NCBI RefSeq assembly: GCF_000378305.1
Contig: NZ_KB899541.1
Span: 1-50,061 of the forward strand
From: Thioalkalivibrio sp. ALJ12
GTDB taxonomy: Bacteria > Pseudomonadota > Gammaproteobacteria > Ectothiorhodospirales > Ectothiorhodospiraceae
Length of the DNA: 50,061 bases
Reading direction: 5' to 3'
Part shown: positions 1 through 8,671 of the stretch, piece after piece
Position numbering within the stretch: the first letter of the stretch is position 1
Layout: each line of letters starts with the position of its first letter
The notes under the pieces: model-generated
Databases searched by the model: none
What the model was told of the DNA's origin: nothing
Seen by the model: the letters and a program-made list of their open reading frames with translations, nothing else
Made by a program: the position numbers and the translations under genes

Positions 1-2279
1 ACGAGGTCGCGTGCCTGCCCGGCGGAGGCCAGCTGCAGGCCCATCAATTGATCGAGGCTTGCCATTTCGCCGAACGCCGGGCCACTCGATCGACCCGACA
101 TGCGGCCATTGAGGCCGGAGCGGAAGCGCTGGGCACCGCGCAGACCGATCTGTTGAACATGCGTGTGTTCGACGCCGGACAGGTCATCCAGCGCGGCGCG
201 TGCTTGATCTTCGTCCATCGACAAGATCGCGCTGGTGATGGTGTTGGCGCCCTGATCTTTGACTTGCGTATCCAGGGCAGTGCCGACCGCCCGCTGGTTG
301 GGCGTGCGGGCGACGTCCCCAAGATCGGCCACCTGGGTGAGGGTGAGGAATACCGCGTCCTCGCCGTATTCCAGGGAAGGGGACAGGAAGGCGAAATCGT
401 CGGTCACTTCGGAGAACTCGCCCTGCACCTCCTGTTCCGCGCTCAGGATGTTGTAGGTGGTCTCCGGTGCATAGGTCGATCCGTCATCGGTGCCGCTCTC
501 CGACGTCACGTGGAGGGAAGCATCCTCGGAAATGACAATGTTTCCCTCGACCGTGACGAAGTCGTTGTTCACACCGGCCTCGTCACCACCGTCATTGACC
601 TCTACCCGGTAGACCGATCCCCCGGCAAATTCAAGATCACCGTTGCCCATGGCGAGGCTTCCGATCGAATTACCCGGGGCCAGCATGCCCTCGACCACGG
701 TGTCCCCGCTGACCACACCGTCGCCTCGCAGCACCCCGCCGGTGCCGACACGGATAACGTCATCGCTGGACATGAAGCCATTGACAACCGCTTCTGCAGA
801 AGACCCCTCGTTCCGTGCAATCCAGATTCCGCTGCCGGCCTGGACTTCTGCGTCGTCGCCCACATGCAGCAGGGCATCGCCATTCAAGCCTACGGTCAGT
901 TCGTTCGATACTGACCAACTGCTGTTTCCCCCTGACAGGCGTACCTCGCCTACGCCCCCTTCGTTGAAGCCAATCCAGCCTGAATTACTGTTAACGGCGC
1001 CACCATCCTGGATATCCAGCTCGGCCTCGCCCTCGCTTCCGATGCGGATGCTGCTAGCGGCGCTCCATCTGGAGCCAGTTCCGGCCACACTCACTGAGGC
1101 CGAGGATCCGGACTGAACGCCGGCAAAGCTTAGGCCATCGCTCTCGACGCTTCCCCCTTCTGTAATTTGGAGTTCGGCTTTGCCGGAGCGGCCGATTCGG
1201 AGGGTGTCGGTGTTCCACGACGAGCCTTCTCCGCTGACCGTTACCGAACCTGAGGAGCCATCTTTCCGTGCTACGTGACTTTCTTCCTGCACGGTTACGC
1301 TGCCGCCAGACTCGATGACCATCGAGCCTACGCCTTCCTGGCTGACGGCAAGCATATCGGTTTCCATCTCTGAATCATCTCCCGTCACGATGATCGTGCC
1401 GGTACCCGTCTCTTGAGTCCCAATGATCGTGGTGGCTTCGCCGTCATCGTCGTTTACTTCTACGGTGGCGCCGTCCTCTATGCGCATTTCTGCGCTGCCA
1501 AGCTGTCCTACTGACAGTGCTTCAGTTTCCCAGCGGGCGCCATCTTTAACCGTCACTTCGGCGCTCCCCGCTTGGCCTAAAAATGAGGAGGCGAAAACAC
1601 TCTCCTCCGCGGTTACCTCGCCGTCACCCTGTACCGTCACGGTGGCTTCGCCTTGCCTCCCGACTGTCAGCTCTCCTGCGTTGGTCCACTCCCCTTCAAC
1701 AGTGACCTCTGCTTCGGAGCCGTCCTCCAGGGCAAGGATGGCGAAGCCGTCATTCGTGAACGTGGCGCCACTTTCGACCTCCAGGCGCGCCAGTTTTCCT
1801 TCGCCGAATCCTGCCCCGAGGCCATCGACGTTTAGCTCGCCTTCGCTTTCAATCGTCACCGTTCCGTAGCCCTGGGTTTCTTCGAACACCGAAGTCCCGA
1901 TCCGCAAGGCTTGTTCGGTTTCCAGCGTGCCTTCAACCTGGAGAGTCGTGTCCTCGTGGCCGGCAACGCCAACGGTGTCGGCCACCGCATTTTCTCCAGA
2001 GTCGGGTATGTGAACCTCGTCGGCATCGGTCAGGAGGTCAACATAGGTCTCGTTGTCCGGAACAGCCTCCGGATCCCAGTTTTCCTCAGTAAACCAATCA
2101 TCATCGGTTGCTCCGGTCCAGACGGTGGTTTCCTCGTTTGCCCAAACGCCGCCGCTACCGATCACCAGGACCGCTGGTGCAATTACGCCTGCTGCGAACG
2201 ACTGCCGAGGCAATGGGTTCGACCGCTGCACAGCAGTTTGAATGGCACGATGTACGGGATTACGGCGGAAAGAGGGCAT
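1..2279 (-). CDS. Autotransporter (type V secretion) with T5SS/PEP-CTERM-type repeats, C-terminus outside window
   Basis: The minus strand is open from an ATG at 2279 to the window edge (759 complete codons). The start has AAGGAG 8 nt upstream. An extended N-terminus of about 48 residues ends in a hydrophobic stretch and VWA-NEE, a likely signal cleavage site. WTG...DW...NW...VP then opens the passenger, followed by many VTV-x-G-x-GS-x-W...L-x-IG-x-x-G-x-A-x-L-x-I-x-x-GG repeats, as in the T5SS/PEP-CTERM-associated repeat family. Near residue 530 comes an APGNSIG motif, then a linker with ARTPNQRAVG, typical of the region just before an autotransporter beta-barrel. The barrel itself lies beyond base 1. 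The likely role is a surface adhesin or biofilm protein. Plus-strand ORFs here are shadows. The gene follows the arabinose-type operon on the same strand after a 146 bp gap. Confidence 0.85.
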   Translation of the reverse strand, partial: MPSFRRNPVHRAIQTAVQRSNPLPRQSFAAGVIAPAVLVIGSGGVWANEETTVWTGATDDDWFTEENWDPEAVPDNETYVDLLTDADEVHIPDSGENAVADTVGVAGHEDTTLQVEGTLETEQALRIGTSVFEETQGYGTVTIESEGELNVDGLGAGFGEGKLARLEVESGATFTNDGFAILALEDGSEAEVTVEGEWTNAGELTVGRQGEATVTVQGDGEVTAEESVFASSFLGQAGSAEVTVKDGARWETEALSVGQLGSAEMRIEDGATVEVNDDDGEATTIIGTQETGTGTIIVTGDDSEMETDMLAVSQEGVGSMVIESGGSVTVQEESHVARKDGSSGSVTVSGEGSSWNTDTLRIGRSGKAELQITEGGSVESDGLSFAGVQSGSSASVSVAGTGSRWSAASSIRIGSEGEAELDIQDGGAVNSNSGWIGFNEGGVGEVRLSGGNSSWSVSNELTVGLNGDALLHVGDDAEVQAGSGIWIARNEGSSAEAVVNGFMSSDDVIRVGTGGVLRGDGVVSGDTVVEGMLAPGNSIGSLAMGNGDLEFAGGSVYRVEVNDGGDEAGVNNDFVTVEGNIVISEDASLHVTSESGTDDGSTYAPETTYNILSAEQEVQGEFSEVTDDFAFLSPSLEYGEDAVFLTLTQVADLGDVARTPNQRAVGTALDTQVKDQGANTITSAILSMDEDQARAALDDLSGVEHTHVQQIGLRGAQRFRSGLNGRMSGRSSGPAFGEMASLDQLMGLQLASAGQARDL

Positions 2280-2425
2280 CAGGGTTCTCCTTGCGAAAGC
2301 GATGGCTTGGGCAATGGTTCCGGGACCCCTCGCGGGGCGTTGCGCCTCAAGATGCCAATGGCACTGGCAGCATGCCCCCTTCAAATAGACGGGGAACACG
2401 AAAGATTCGGTGTGGAGAGCGGGGG
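2280..2425. other. Gap between autotransporter gene and glycosyltransferase gene
   Basis: 146 bp. It contains the AAGGAG ribosome-binding site of the autotransporter gene. I see no convincing terminator or promoter, so co-transcription with the upstream operon is possible but not shown. Confidence 0.4.
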
Positions 2426-3949
2426 CTAGCGGCTGTAGGACGTTGAGTAGCGATCGGTGAAGTCGCAGCGGCCTTCGGGGAGCCAGGCGGGGATAGCGTA
2501 GTAGTCGGCCAGGACCTCGCTCAGCACCTGCTCGTGGTAGGCGTCATAGCGAAATCCGCGGCCCTCGGCGATCTCCCAGTCGATCCCGCGGATCGCCTGG
2601 CGGCGGACCACGACCTCGTCGAAGAAGGGTTCCAGGTCGTCGGGGTCGACCTCGCCGCGGGTCGCAACGTAGAGCAGGTTGGCGCCGTCGAGGGCGCGGA
2701 AGTCGGTCAGCAGGTCGTCCTGGCGGCCGTAGTGCGAGCCGGAGCCGAACACCCCGACGTCGCGTCCGGCGTAGTAGGCGAGTACTGCGGAGCGTGAATA
2801 GCTGCGCGTGAACACGTGCCAGTCCGGCTCGTATTCGTTCACGGCCGCGGCCACGGATTCCGGGGCGAGGTAGTAGACCGCATCGGCGTAACGGTCGTGG
2901 TTCTCGAGCCATTCCACGGGCATCAGCGCGATCATCAGGAGCACCACCGCATGTACGCCGGCCAGGAGGGCCGAGAGCCAGGCGCTGACGTTGAGCGCGC
3001 GGGTGCTCAGGAACAGGGCGGGCAGCAGCAGGAAGGGCACGAACACCGCCAGCCAGTGCAGGCCGATGCTCTTGAACGGCGCCAGCAGGGCGAACACCGC
3101 GAGCGGGATCAGCCCGGCGCTCAGGAAGACCCCGAAGCGATGTTCACGGATGCCGGGCCCCAGTACGCGGAACTCGCGGGCGATGAACCACAGCAGCCAG
3201 GGGGTGAACACATAGACCAGCATCGCCGCGTAGGCGAGCAGGTTGGTCAGGTCGATCCCGTCGCCGCCATGCCGGTTCACGATGTTGAACATCACGTTGT
3301 ACCAGCAGTTGTCCCAGTTCCAGTACAGGTTCAGGGCCACCGCCGGCACCACGCCGAGGATGATCAACAGCAGTCCGCGCCAGTGGCGCGGCGCGAACAG
3401 CAGGATGTGCAGCCCCAGCGCGATCCCGAGCAGCACCGCGAAGTACTTCGACAGGAAGGCCAGCCCCAGCGCGATCCCGGCCAGCAGGAACCAGCCCGGA
3501 CGCCCGGTGCGCAGCGCGTGCCAGGTCAGGCCGGTGGCCAGCAGGCCGAACAGGAGCAGCGGCGTGTCCGTGGCGGTCAGCACCGCGATGAACAGCAGCG
3601 GCATGAACAGGGCGATCAGCGAGACCAGACGCGCCCGGACCGGGTCCTGCCGGTGCCACAGTGCAAGGATCAGCAGGGCGGGGGCCATGGATACGGCGAT
3701 CCCCAGTGACCGGATCGCGAGCGGGTGGTCCGAGATCGCGAGCACCAGGCTCAGCCACCAGCCGACCATCGGGGGGTGGTCGTAGTAGCCGAGATCGGGA
3801 TTCTGCCCCCAGATCAGGAAGTACGCCTCGTCGCCCGTGATCGGCAGGGTCCAGGCGATCAGGATCTTGGCGGCCAGGGCGGTCAGCAGCGCCGCACCGT
3901 AGTGGCGCGCGAGCCAGGGCGCGCCGGGAGGCAGCCGATCTGCACTCAT
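2426..3949 (-). CDS. GT-C glycosyltransferase, family 39 / ArnT-like
   Basis: 507 residues, last gene of a six-gene minus-strand operon. The ATG at 3949 overlaps the stop of the upstream HAD gene as ATGA, so I prefer it to the longer open frame reaching 4243. The protein has about ten or more hydrophobic segments. The first periplasmic loop carries D40-E41 in GDEAYF and YYDHPP at 55-60, the acidic signature of PMT/ArnT-type enzymes, which use polyprenyl-phosphate sugars from the periplasmic face. A soluble tail of about 130 residues follows the membrane part. From the neighbouring DprE1/DprE2 genes I infer that the donor is polyprenyl-phosphate arabinofuranose. The acceptor is unknown; candidates are lipid A, a pilin, a glycan or the adjacent autotransporter. 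Confidence 0.8.
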   Translation of the reverse strand: MSADRLPPGAPWLARHYGAALLTALAAKILIAWTLPITGDEAYFLIWGQNPDLGYYDHPPMVGWWLSLVLAISDHPLAIRSLGIAVSMAPALLILALWHRQDPVRARLVSLIALFMPLLFIAVLTATDTPLLLFGLLATGLTWHALRTGRPGWFLLAGIALGLAFLSKYFAVLLGIALGLHILLFAPRHWRGLLLIILGVVPAVALNLYWNWDNCWYNVMFNIVNRHGGDGIDLTNLLAYAAMLVYVFTPWLLWFIAREFRVLGPGIREHRFGVFLSAGLIPLAVFALLAPFKSIGLHWLAVFVPFLLLPALFLSTRALNVSAWLSALLAGVHAVVLLMIALMPVEWLENHDRYADAVYYLAPESVAAAVNEYEPDWHVFTRSYSRSAVLAYYAGRDVGVFGSGSHYGRQDDLLTDFRALDGANLLYVATRGEVDPDDLEPFFDEVVVRRQAIRGIDWEIAEGRGFRYDAYHEQVLSEVLADYYAIPAWLPEGRCDFTDRYSTSYSR

Positions 3950-4599
3950 GCCGACGACGTGCCCGTCTGGACCGGCTCGAACCGGCCGCCCCGCAGCCGA
4001 TAACCCGTGGTCACCATCTGCAGCATGGGCTCGTCCCCCGCGGTGTCGCCATAGGCGGCGTAGAGATCCACAGGGGTATCCGGATCGAAGCGCCCCAGCC
4101 AGCTGGCGATCGCGGCGGGCTTGGCCGCGCCCTGGCAGTTGGTTCCGTCCAGATGCCCGCTGACGCGGCCGTGCTCGTCGACCGCCAGGCGCGAGCAGAT
4201 CACGTCGGCCAGGCCATGGCGCTCGGCCCAGGGCTGCAGCCACAGATCCAGCGAGGCCGAGACCAGCACGCAGGTGTCGCCGGCCGCCTGATGGTGTTGC
4301 AGGCGTTCCATGCCGGCCGGTCGCAGCAGGCGGTCCAGCACGCGATCCGCGAAGGCATGGCCCCGGGCCTGCAGATCGTCCAGGGATGCGCCGCCGATCA
4401 TCCGCTGGAGCACGGCCTCCTTGGCGACCTGGTTGGCGATGCGGCCGCGCGCGAAGCCCGCCAGTGTCGGCAGGCAGCCGGGCAGGGCCGCGAGAAAGCG
4501 CGGCGTACCCAGCGCGAAGCGCAGGAACGGGAACAGGCTGTCGCGTCGGGTCAGGGTCCCGTCGAAGTCGAACAGCACGATGCGTTGCGGCGCCGTCAT
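3946..4599 (-). CDS. HAD-superfamily phosphatase (HAD-IB/PgpC-like)
   Basis: 217 residues. Start and upstream stop overlap as TAATG (ATG at 4599). Motif I is F10-DFDGT with D11 and D13 as catalytic aspartates; a SAS motif follows mid-protein, then GAAKPAAI (motif III lysine) and GDTAGDEPML (motif IV acidic pair). A hydrophobic patch around residues 24-50 fits membrane association, as in phosphatidylglycerophosphatase C relatives. Its place between dprE2 and the GT-C gene suggests it removes the 5-phosphate from polyprenyl-phospho-5-phosphoribose. In mycobacteria a PAP2-type protein is assigned that step, so a HAD enzyme would be a non-homologous replacement. The specific substrate is inference. 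Confidence 0.8.
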   Translation of the reverse strand: MTAPQRIVLFDFDGTLTRRDSLFPFLRFALGTPRFLAALPGCLPTLAGFARGRIANQVAKEAVLQRMIGGASLDDLQARGHAFADRVLDRLLRPAGMERLQHHQAAGDTCVLVSASLDLWLQPWAERHGLADVICSRLAVDEHGRVSGHLDGTNCQGAAKPAAIASWLGRFDPDTPVDLYAAYGDTAGDEPMLQMVTTGYRLRGGRFEPVQTGTSSA

Positions 4600-5363
4600 T
4601 ACAGCTTCAGGCGTTTGAACAGGTACTCGGGGATCAGGCGGATCACGGTCATGATGCCCCACCAGATCCAGGGCAGGTAGGCGACATCGCGGCCGCGGCG
4701 CATGGCCTTGACGATCCCGCGCGCGACCGTCTCGGGCTCTGCCCACAGCGCGCCGGCGCGGTTGAAGCCCTCGGTCATCGGGGTGCGCACGAAGCCCGGC
4801 TTGATCGTGACCACATCCACGCTGCTGAAGAACAGCCGGTTGCGCAGCCCCTGGAGATAGGTGGCCAGCATGCCCTTGGCGGTGCCGTAGACGTAGTTGC
4901 TCTGACGCCCGCGGTCGCCGGCGACCGACCCGATGGCGGCGATCACGCCACGGCCGCGCTGTTCGAAGTCGGGCGCTATATGGGCCAGGAAGGCGATGGC
5001 GCTGGTGCCGTTCACATGGATTGCCTCCAGCGTGGTCGCGACCGACGCGTTGCACGCGTCCTGATCCGGCAGCGTGCCCCAGGCCAGCAGCACCGCATCG
5101 ATGTTGTCGCCCAGCGCCTCCTGGGCCTGTGTCCACACGTCCGCGTGGGCGTCGACGTCCGCCAGGTCGGCCGTCGTGCCGAGGATGCGCGTGGCGGAGG
5201 CATCGTCGCCGCGTACGCGCAGGTCCTGCAGCAGGGGCTCCAGCCGCTCGCCGTCGCGCGCGACCAGGAACAGTCGGGCGCCGTGTTCGGCGAGTTCGCG
5301 CGCGACGGCGGTGGCGATCGCCGAGGTGGCGCCGAGGATCACGACGGATTGCAAACGGTTCAT
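4599..5363 (-). CDS. dprE2: DprE2-like short-chain dehydrogenase (2'-keto reductase)
   Basis: 254 residues. Rossmann glycine motif GATSAIA at 11-17 and catalytic Tyr159-x3-Lys163 (YGTAK), preceded by a serine in IGSVAG. It lacks the usual GxxxGIG and has the GATSAIA form typical of DprE2. In the mycobacterial pathway DprE2 reduces the 2-keto intermediate made by DprE1, completing epimerisation of decaprenyl-phospho-ribose to arabinose. The start overlaps the dprE1 stop as ATGA, which implies translational coupling. The C-terminus (EYLFKRLKL) is basic and hydrophobic, fitting membrane association. Assignment rests on residues plus the adjacent DprE1; an unrelated SDR is possible but unlikely. 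Confidence 0.85.
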   Translation of the reverse strand: MNRLQSVVILGATSAIATAVARELAEHGARLFLVARDGERLEPLLQDLRVRGDDASATRILGTTADLADVDAHADVWTQAQEALGDNIDAVLLAWGTLPDQDACNASVATTLEAIHVNGTSAIAFLAHIAPDFEQRGRGVIAAIGSVAGDRGRQSNYVYGTAKGMLATYLQGLRNRLFFSSVDVVTIKPGFVRTPMTEGFNRAGALWAEPETVARGIVKAMRRGRDVAYLPWIWWGIMTVIRLIPEYLFKRLKL

Positions 5364-6658
5364 TTGGTTACCCTGCGCCAGAAGCCGGAGGAGAATTCGG
5401 GGTCGACAAAGCTAGCGAACTCCTCCCAGCGGGGAAAGCCGCTGCGGAACAGGTCGGGTGACATGCGCGCATCCTTGGCCGGGTACAGCGCGCCGCCGGC
5501 CTCCTGCACGATGTGGTCCAGGCGCCGGAACAGGTGCTCGGTCTCGTTGCCGCGTTCGGGGAAGTCCAGCGCCAGGGTCGCCCCAGGACGGGGGAATGAC
5601 AGCATGCCCGGCCCCGCGCGATCCCCGAAGCGCTTGAGCACGGCGAGGAACGAGCCCTGGCCGCTGGCGGCCACGCCGTCGAGCAACGCCTGCATGCCGT
5701 CCTTTTGCGCATGCGGGGGCAACACGCACTGGTACTGGTAAAAGCCCTTGTACCCGTAGATGCGGTTCCAGTGGCGGATCGCGTCCAGCGGAAAAAGCCA
5801 GGGCAGGTGATGGACGGCGCGGGCGGTCGGGTGTACGGATTGGCGGTAATAGAGCTGGTTGAACAGCCGCAGGGTCACCCGGTTCACCAGTGAAACCGGC
5901 GGGTCCAGCGGTATGGCACGGCGGGGCTCCCGGTATTGGCTGCGCGCCGGTGCGGTGGTGGCGTGGCGCGCCCCGCTGTAGATGCCGCGCCCGACCTCGC
6001 CGCGCGGGCCCGGGTTCAGGCAGTCGATCCAGGCGACGGTGTAGGGCCATTCGCGCTCGGCCCGGGCGTCCAGCTCCCAGAACTCGTCCAGGCTGTCGAA
6101 GCGCTGCGACCACGCGCGCATCCAGGGCGTGCGTACGGGCACGAGCTGCAGCGTGACCGTCTCGATCAGGCCCGTCAGCCCGAGCCCGCCGACGGTCGCG
6201 GCGAACCAGTCCGGGGTGTCGTCGGGGGTCACCTCGAGGCATTCGCCGTTCGAGCGGCGCAGGGTCATGGCGCGGACGTGCTCGCCGAAGCTGCCGGCAT
6301 GGTGGTGGTTCTTGCCGTGCACGTCGTTGGCCACCGCGCCCCCGAGCGTTACAAAGCGCGTGCCGGGTACCACCGGCACGAACCAGCCGCGCGGGACCGC
6401 GAAGCGCAGCAAGTCGTCCAGGGTCAGGCCGGCCTCGGCGGTAATGCGGCCCGTGTCCGGGTCGAAGGCGATGAAGCGGTCGAGGTCGCGGGTATGCAGC
6501 AGGCTCCCGCCGGGATTCAGGCAGACGTCGCCGTAGCTGCGGCCGAGGCCGTAGGCCAGCAGTGGGTGTGAAGCCCCGGGCAGGGGCTGGCCGCGCCGGT
6601 TCAGCGTGACCTCGGCGGCGTGCGCGACACGCGGGATGCGGTTCCAGCTCGTGGTCAT
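5360..6658 (-). CDS. dprE1: DprE1-like FAD-dependent decaprenylphosphoryl-ribose oxidase
   Basis: 432 residues. The ATG at 6658 overlaps the upstream stop as ATGA, so the longer open frame to 7723 is rejected. The FAD-binding domain shows GLGRSYGD (37-44) and PGTRFVTLGGAVANDVHGKN (98-117) with H114, then HHHAGSFG, all matching DprE1. Near the C-terminus YPAKDAR holds the conserved lysine corresponding to mycobacterial K418. The segment equivalent to the benzothiazinone target Cys387 reads LALDFP, so that cysteine appears to be alanine (alignment from memory). The enzyme oxidises the 2'-hydroxyl of polyprenyl-phosphoryl-ribose. It is strongly linked to the DprE2 gene next door. Confidence 0.9.
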   Translation of the reverse strand: MTTSWNRIPRVAHAAEVTLNRRGQPLPGASHPLLAYGLGRSYGDVCLNPGGSLLHTRDLDRFIAFDPDTGRITAEAGLTLDDLLRFAVPRGWFVPVVPGTRFVTLGGAVANDVHGKNHHHAGSFGEHVRAMTLRRSNGECLEVTPDDTPDWFAATVGGLGLTGLIETVTLQLVPVRTPWMRAWSQRFDSLDEFWELDARAEREWPYTVAWIDCLNPGPRGEVGRGIYSGARHATTAPARSQYREPRRAIPLDPPVSLVNRVTLRLFNQLYYRQSVHPTARAVHHLPWLFPLDAIRHWNRIYGYKGFYQYQCVLPPHAQKDGMQALLDGVAASGQGSFLAVLKRFGDRAGPGMLSFPRPGATLALDFPERGNETEHLFRRLDHIVQEAGGALYPAKDARMSPDLFRSGFPRWEEFASFVDPEFSSGFWRRVTK

Positions 6659-7626
6659 GCCGTGGCCTCCGGTTGTTTGCGGCCGCGAGCCTCGGGGTTG
6701 GTGCCCAGGGCCATCAGGCCCAGGATGACCGCGAACCACAGGGTGGTGAAGCGGATCAGCATGGTGGCGGCGACCGCATCGGCCGCGGGCATGTCGTGCA
6801 GCAGCAACAGGCCGACCATCACGGCCTCGGTCCCGCCGAGCCCGCCGGGCAGGAAGCTCAGCGCGCCGGCCAGCATCGCCAGCGCAAACACGAATGCGGC
6901 GAAGGCAAAGCTGGCCTCGAAGCCCATTGCGTTGAGGATCCACCAGAAGGCGAGCGCCTCCGCGCTCCAGGCGACCACACTCAGAATGGTCGCCCCGGCC
7001 AGCAGGGTGGGGCGGTGGCAGCGCCGGGCCTGCAGCAGGATAGTCGCCAGGTGATGAACGGTCCGCCACAGGCGCTGGCCGGGCCGGTCCGTCCACGTCT
7101 GCAGTCGTGCGAGTGGTCGGCGCCACGACAGGATGACCAGCGCGAGCGCCACCGCACTGGCCCCGGCGAGGATCAGCCAGCCACCCTGGGCCACCAGGGT
7201 GAAGCCCAGCATCGACAGCAGCACGACCGCGATCAGATCGGACAGACGCTCGCTGACGAAGGCCGCGAAGCTGTCGGTATAGGGAACATGGCGTCGCTTC
7301 AGCAATACGCCGCGCAGGGCCTCGCCGGCCTTTCCGGGTGTGGTGGTCAGGGCAAAGCCCGCCAGGTAGATGTGGGCGCTCCTGCGCAGGGGCACGTGGT
7401 GACCCAGCCGGCGCAGATAGAGCTGCCAGCGTGTGAAACGCAGCGAGTAGTTCACCAATGAGAGCGACAGGGCCAGCAGCAGGCCCCCGATCCCCACCAG
7501 CGCGAGGGCATGCCAGACCTCGGCGGCCCCCGCCCACAGCGCAACCCCGAGATACAGCACAACGGCCGCGATGACGGATAGCATCACGGCCCGCATGCGC
7601 CAGCCGGACAGCAGGACCGCACTCAT
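6655..7626 (-). CDS. Flippase-like membrane protein (LPG-synthase TM / UPF0104 family)
   Basis: 323 residues with about seven to eight hydrophobic segments. Conserved features of the family are visible: NYSLRFTRWQLYLRRLG near residue 60, then LTTTPGKAGEALRGVLLKRR and SERLSDLI, and LPGGLGGTEAVMVGLLL in the C-terminal third. These belong to the PF03706 flippase-like fold (MprF N-domain, YbhN). The ATG at 7626 overlaps the UbiA-like stop and the stop overlaps the dprE1 start, both as ATGA. In this operon it could move the polyprenyl-phosphate sugar across the inner membrane to the GT-C enzyme. That role is inference from context. Confidence 0.8.
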   Translation of the reverse strand: MSAVLLSGWRMRAVMLSVIAAVVLYLGVALWAGAAEVWHALALVGIGGLLLALSLSLVNYSLRFTRWQLYLRRLGHHVPLRRSAHIYLAGFALTTTPGKAGEALRGVLLKRRHVPYTDSFAAFVSERLSDLIAVVLLSMLGFTLVAQGGWLILAGASAVALALVILSWRRPLARLQTWTDRPGQRLWRTVHHLATILLQARRCHRPTLLAGATILSVVAWSAEALAFWWILNAMGFEASFAFAAFVFALAMLAGALSFLPGGLGGTEAVMVGLLLLHDMPAADAVAATMLIRFTTLWFAVILGLMALGTNPEARGRKQPEATA

Positions 7627-8498
7627 GCGAGTACGGCGATGGTGACGCCCAGCCAGACGGCAACCGTTGCGAGCAGGTGCGGGTCGGTGACCAGGTCGCG
7701 CGAGGTGTCGTTGCCGCCACCACGGGCGTGCAGCAGGAACAGGTAGCGGAAGATGCCGTAGATCACGAACGGCAGCGTGTAGATCAGTCCATCCGTGCCG
7801 TGCAGGTCGATCGTCTGGGCACTGACCGTGTAGAGCCCGTACGACAGGACTGTGCAGGCCGCGCTGATCGCGATGAACTGGTCCACCAGGCCCACGCTGT
7901 AGTCATTGAGTACGCGGCGCGGGCCTTCCCGTTCGGGAGAGCGCTCGATTGCGGTATCCGCCAGTTCCGCGCGGCGCTTGGCGAAGCCGAGAAACAGTGT
8001 GAGCATCAGGCCGCACAGCAGCAGCCACTGCGAGGGCTCGATCCCGAGCCCGAGCGTGCCGGCCAGGATGCGCAGCATGAAGCCCGCCGAGATGCTGAAC
8101 ACATCCAGGATGACGACATGCTTCAGCCACCAGGAGTAGGCGACGTTCAGCACCAGGTAGGCAAGCACTAGGGCGGTCACGCCGGTGCTGACCATGGCCG
8201 CCAGTATGAGGGCGACCACCACCAGTGTGGCGAAGATCGCCCAGGCCGTCCCGACCGGGATTGCCCCGCTGGCGATGGGCCGGTTGCACTTGACCGGGTG
8301 TTGGCGGTCGGCCTCGACATCGACGATGTCGTTCAGCACATACACCGCACTCGCAATCGCACAGAAGGCGATAAAGGCGACCCCCGCGGCCAGCAGCATC
8401 GCCGGTTCCCACTCGTGGGCGAATACGACGCCCAGCAGGACAAACCCGTTCTTGATGTACTGGTGCGGCCGCAGCAGTTTGATCAGTGGCTGAAGCAT
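7623..8498 (-). CDS. UbiA-family phosphoribosyl-polyprenyl transferase (DPPR-synthase-like)
   Basis: 291 residues from the ATG at 8498; an in-frame ATG at 8516 would add six residues, and neither has a strong ribosome-binding site. Multi-pass UbiA prenyltransferase with LLRPHQYIKN at the start and the Mg-binding NDIVDVEADRQHP motif near residue 60. The RPHQYIKN and NRPIASG signatures are those of decaprenyl-phosphate phosphoribosyltransferases (Rv3806c type), which join PRPP to the lipid carrier. It is the first gene of the operon, and all downstream junctions overlap by 1 or 4 bp. It supplies the substrate for the phosphatase and DprE1/E2. Confidence 0.85.
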   Translation of the reverse strand: MLQPLIKLLRPHQYIKNGFVLLGVVFAHEWEPAMLLAAGVAFIAFCAIASAVYVLNDIVDVEADRQHPVKCNRPIASGAIPVGTAWAIFATLVVVALILAAMVSTGVTALVLAYLVLNVAYSWWLKHVVILDVFSISAGFMLRILAGTLGLGIEPSQWLLLCGLMLTLFLGFAKRRAELADTAIERSPEREGPRRVLNDYSVGLVDQFIAISAACTVLSYGLYTVSAQTIDLHGTDGLIYTLPFVIYGIFRYLFLLHARGGGNDTSRDLVTDPHLLATVAVWLGVTIAVLA

Positions 8499-8671
8499 CG
8501 AGGGGTTCCGGGGCATTTGCTCTGGGAAACACGGACCAACGCGAGTGGGTACATGGGTCGGCGAGTCCGTGAAGTCTACTGGGGCCAGGGATGCGTTACC
8601 ATCGGCGGCGTTTGCCGCGAACGACCGACCGTTCACGGCGCGCATTGTTTCACAGCCCTGGAGGAACCCCC

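Noticed and set aside
48-1869. Several plus-strand ORFs (288, 157, 148 residues)
   Set aside because: They oppose one continuous minus-strand frame with clear autotransporter repeats, have no recognisable domain and no ribosome-binding sites.
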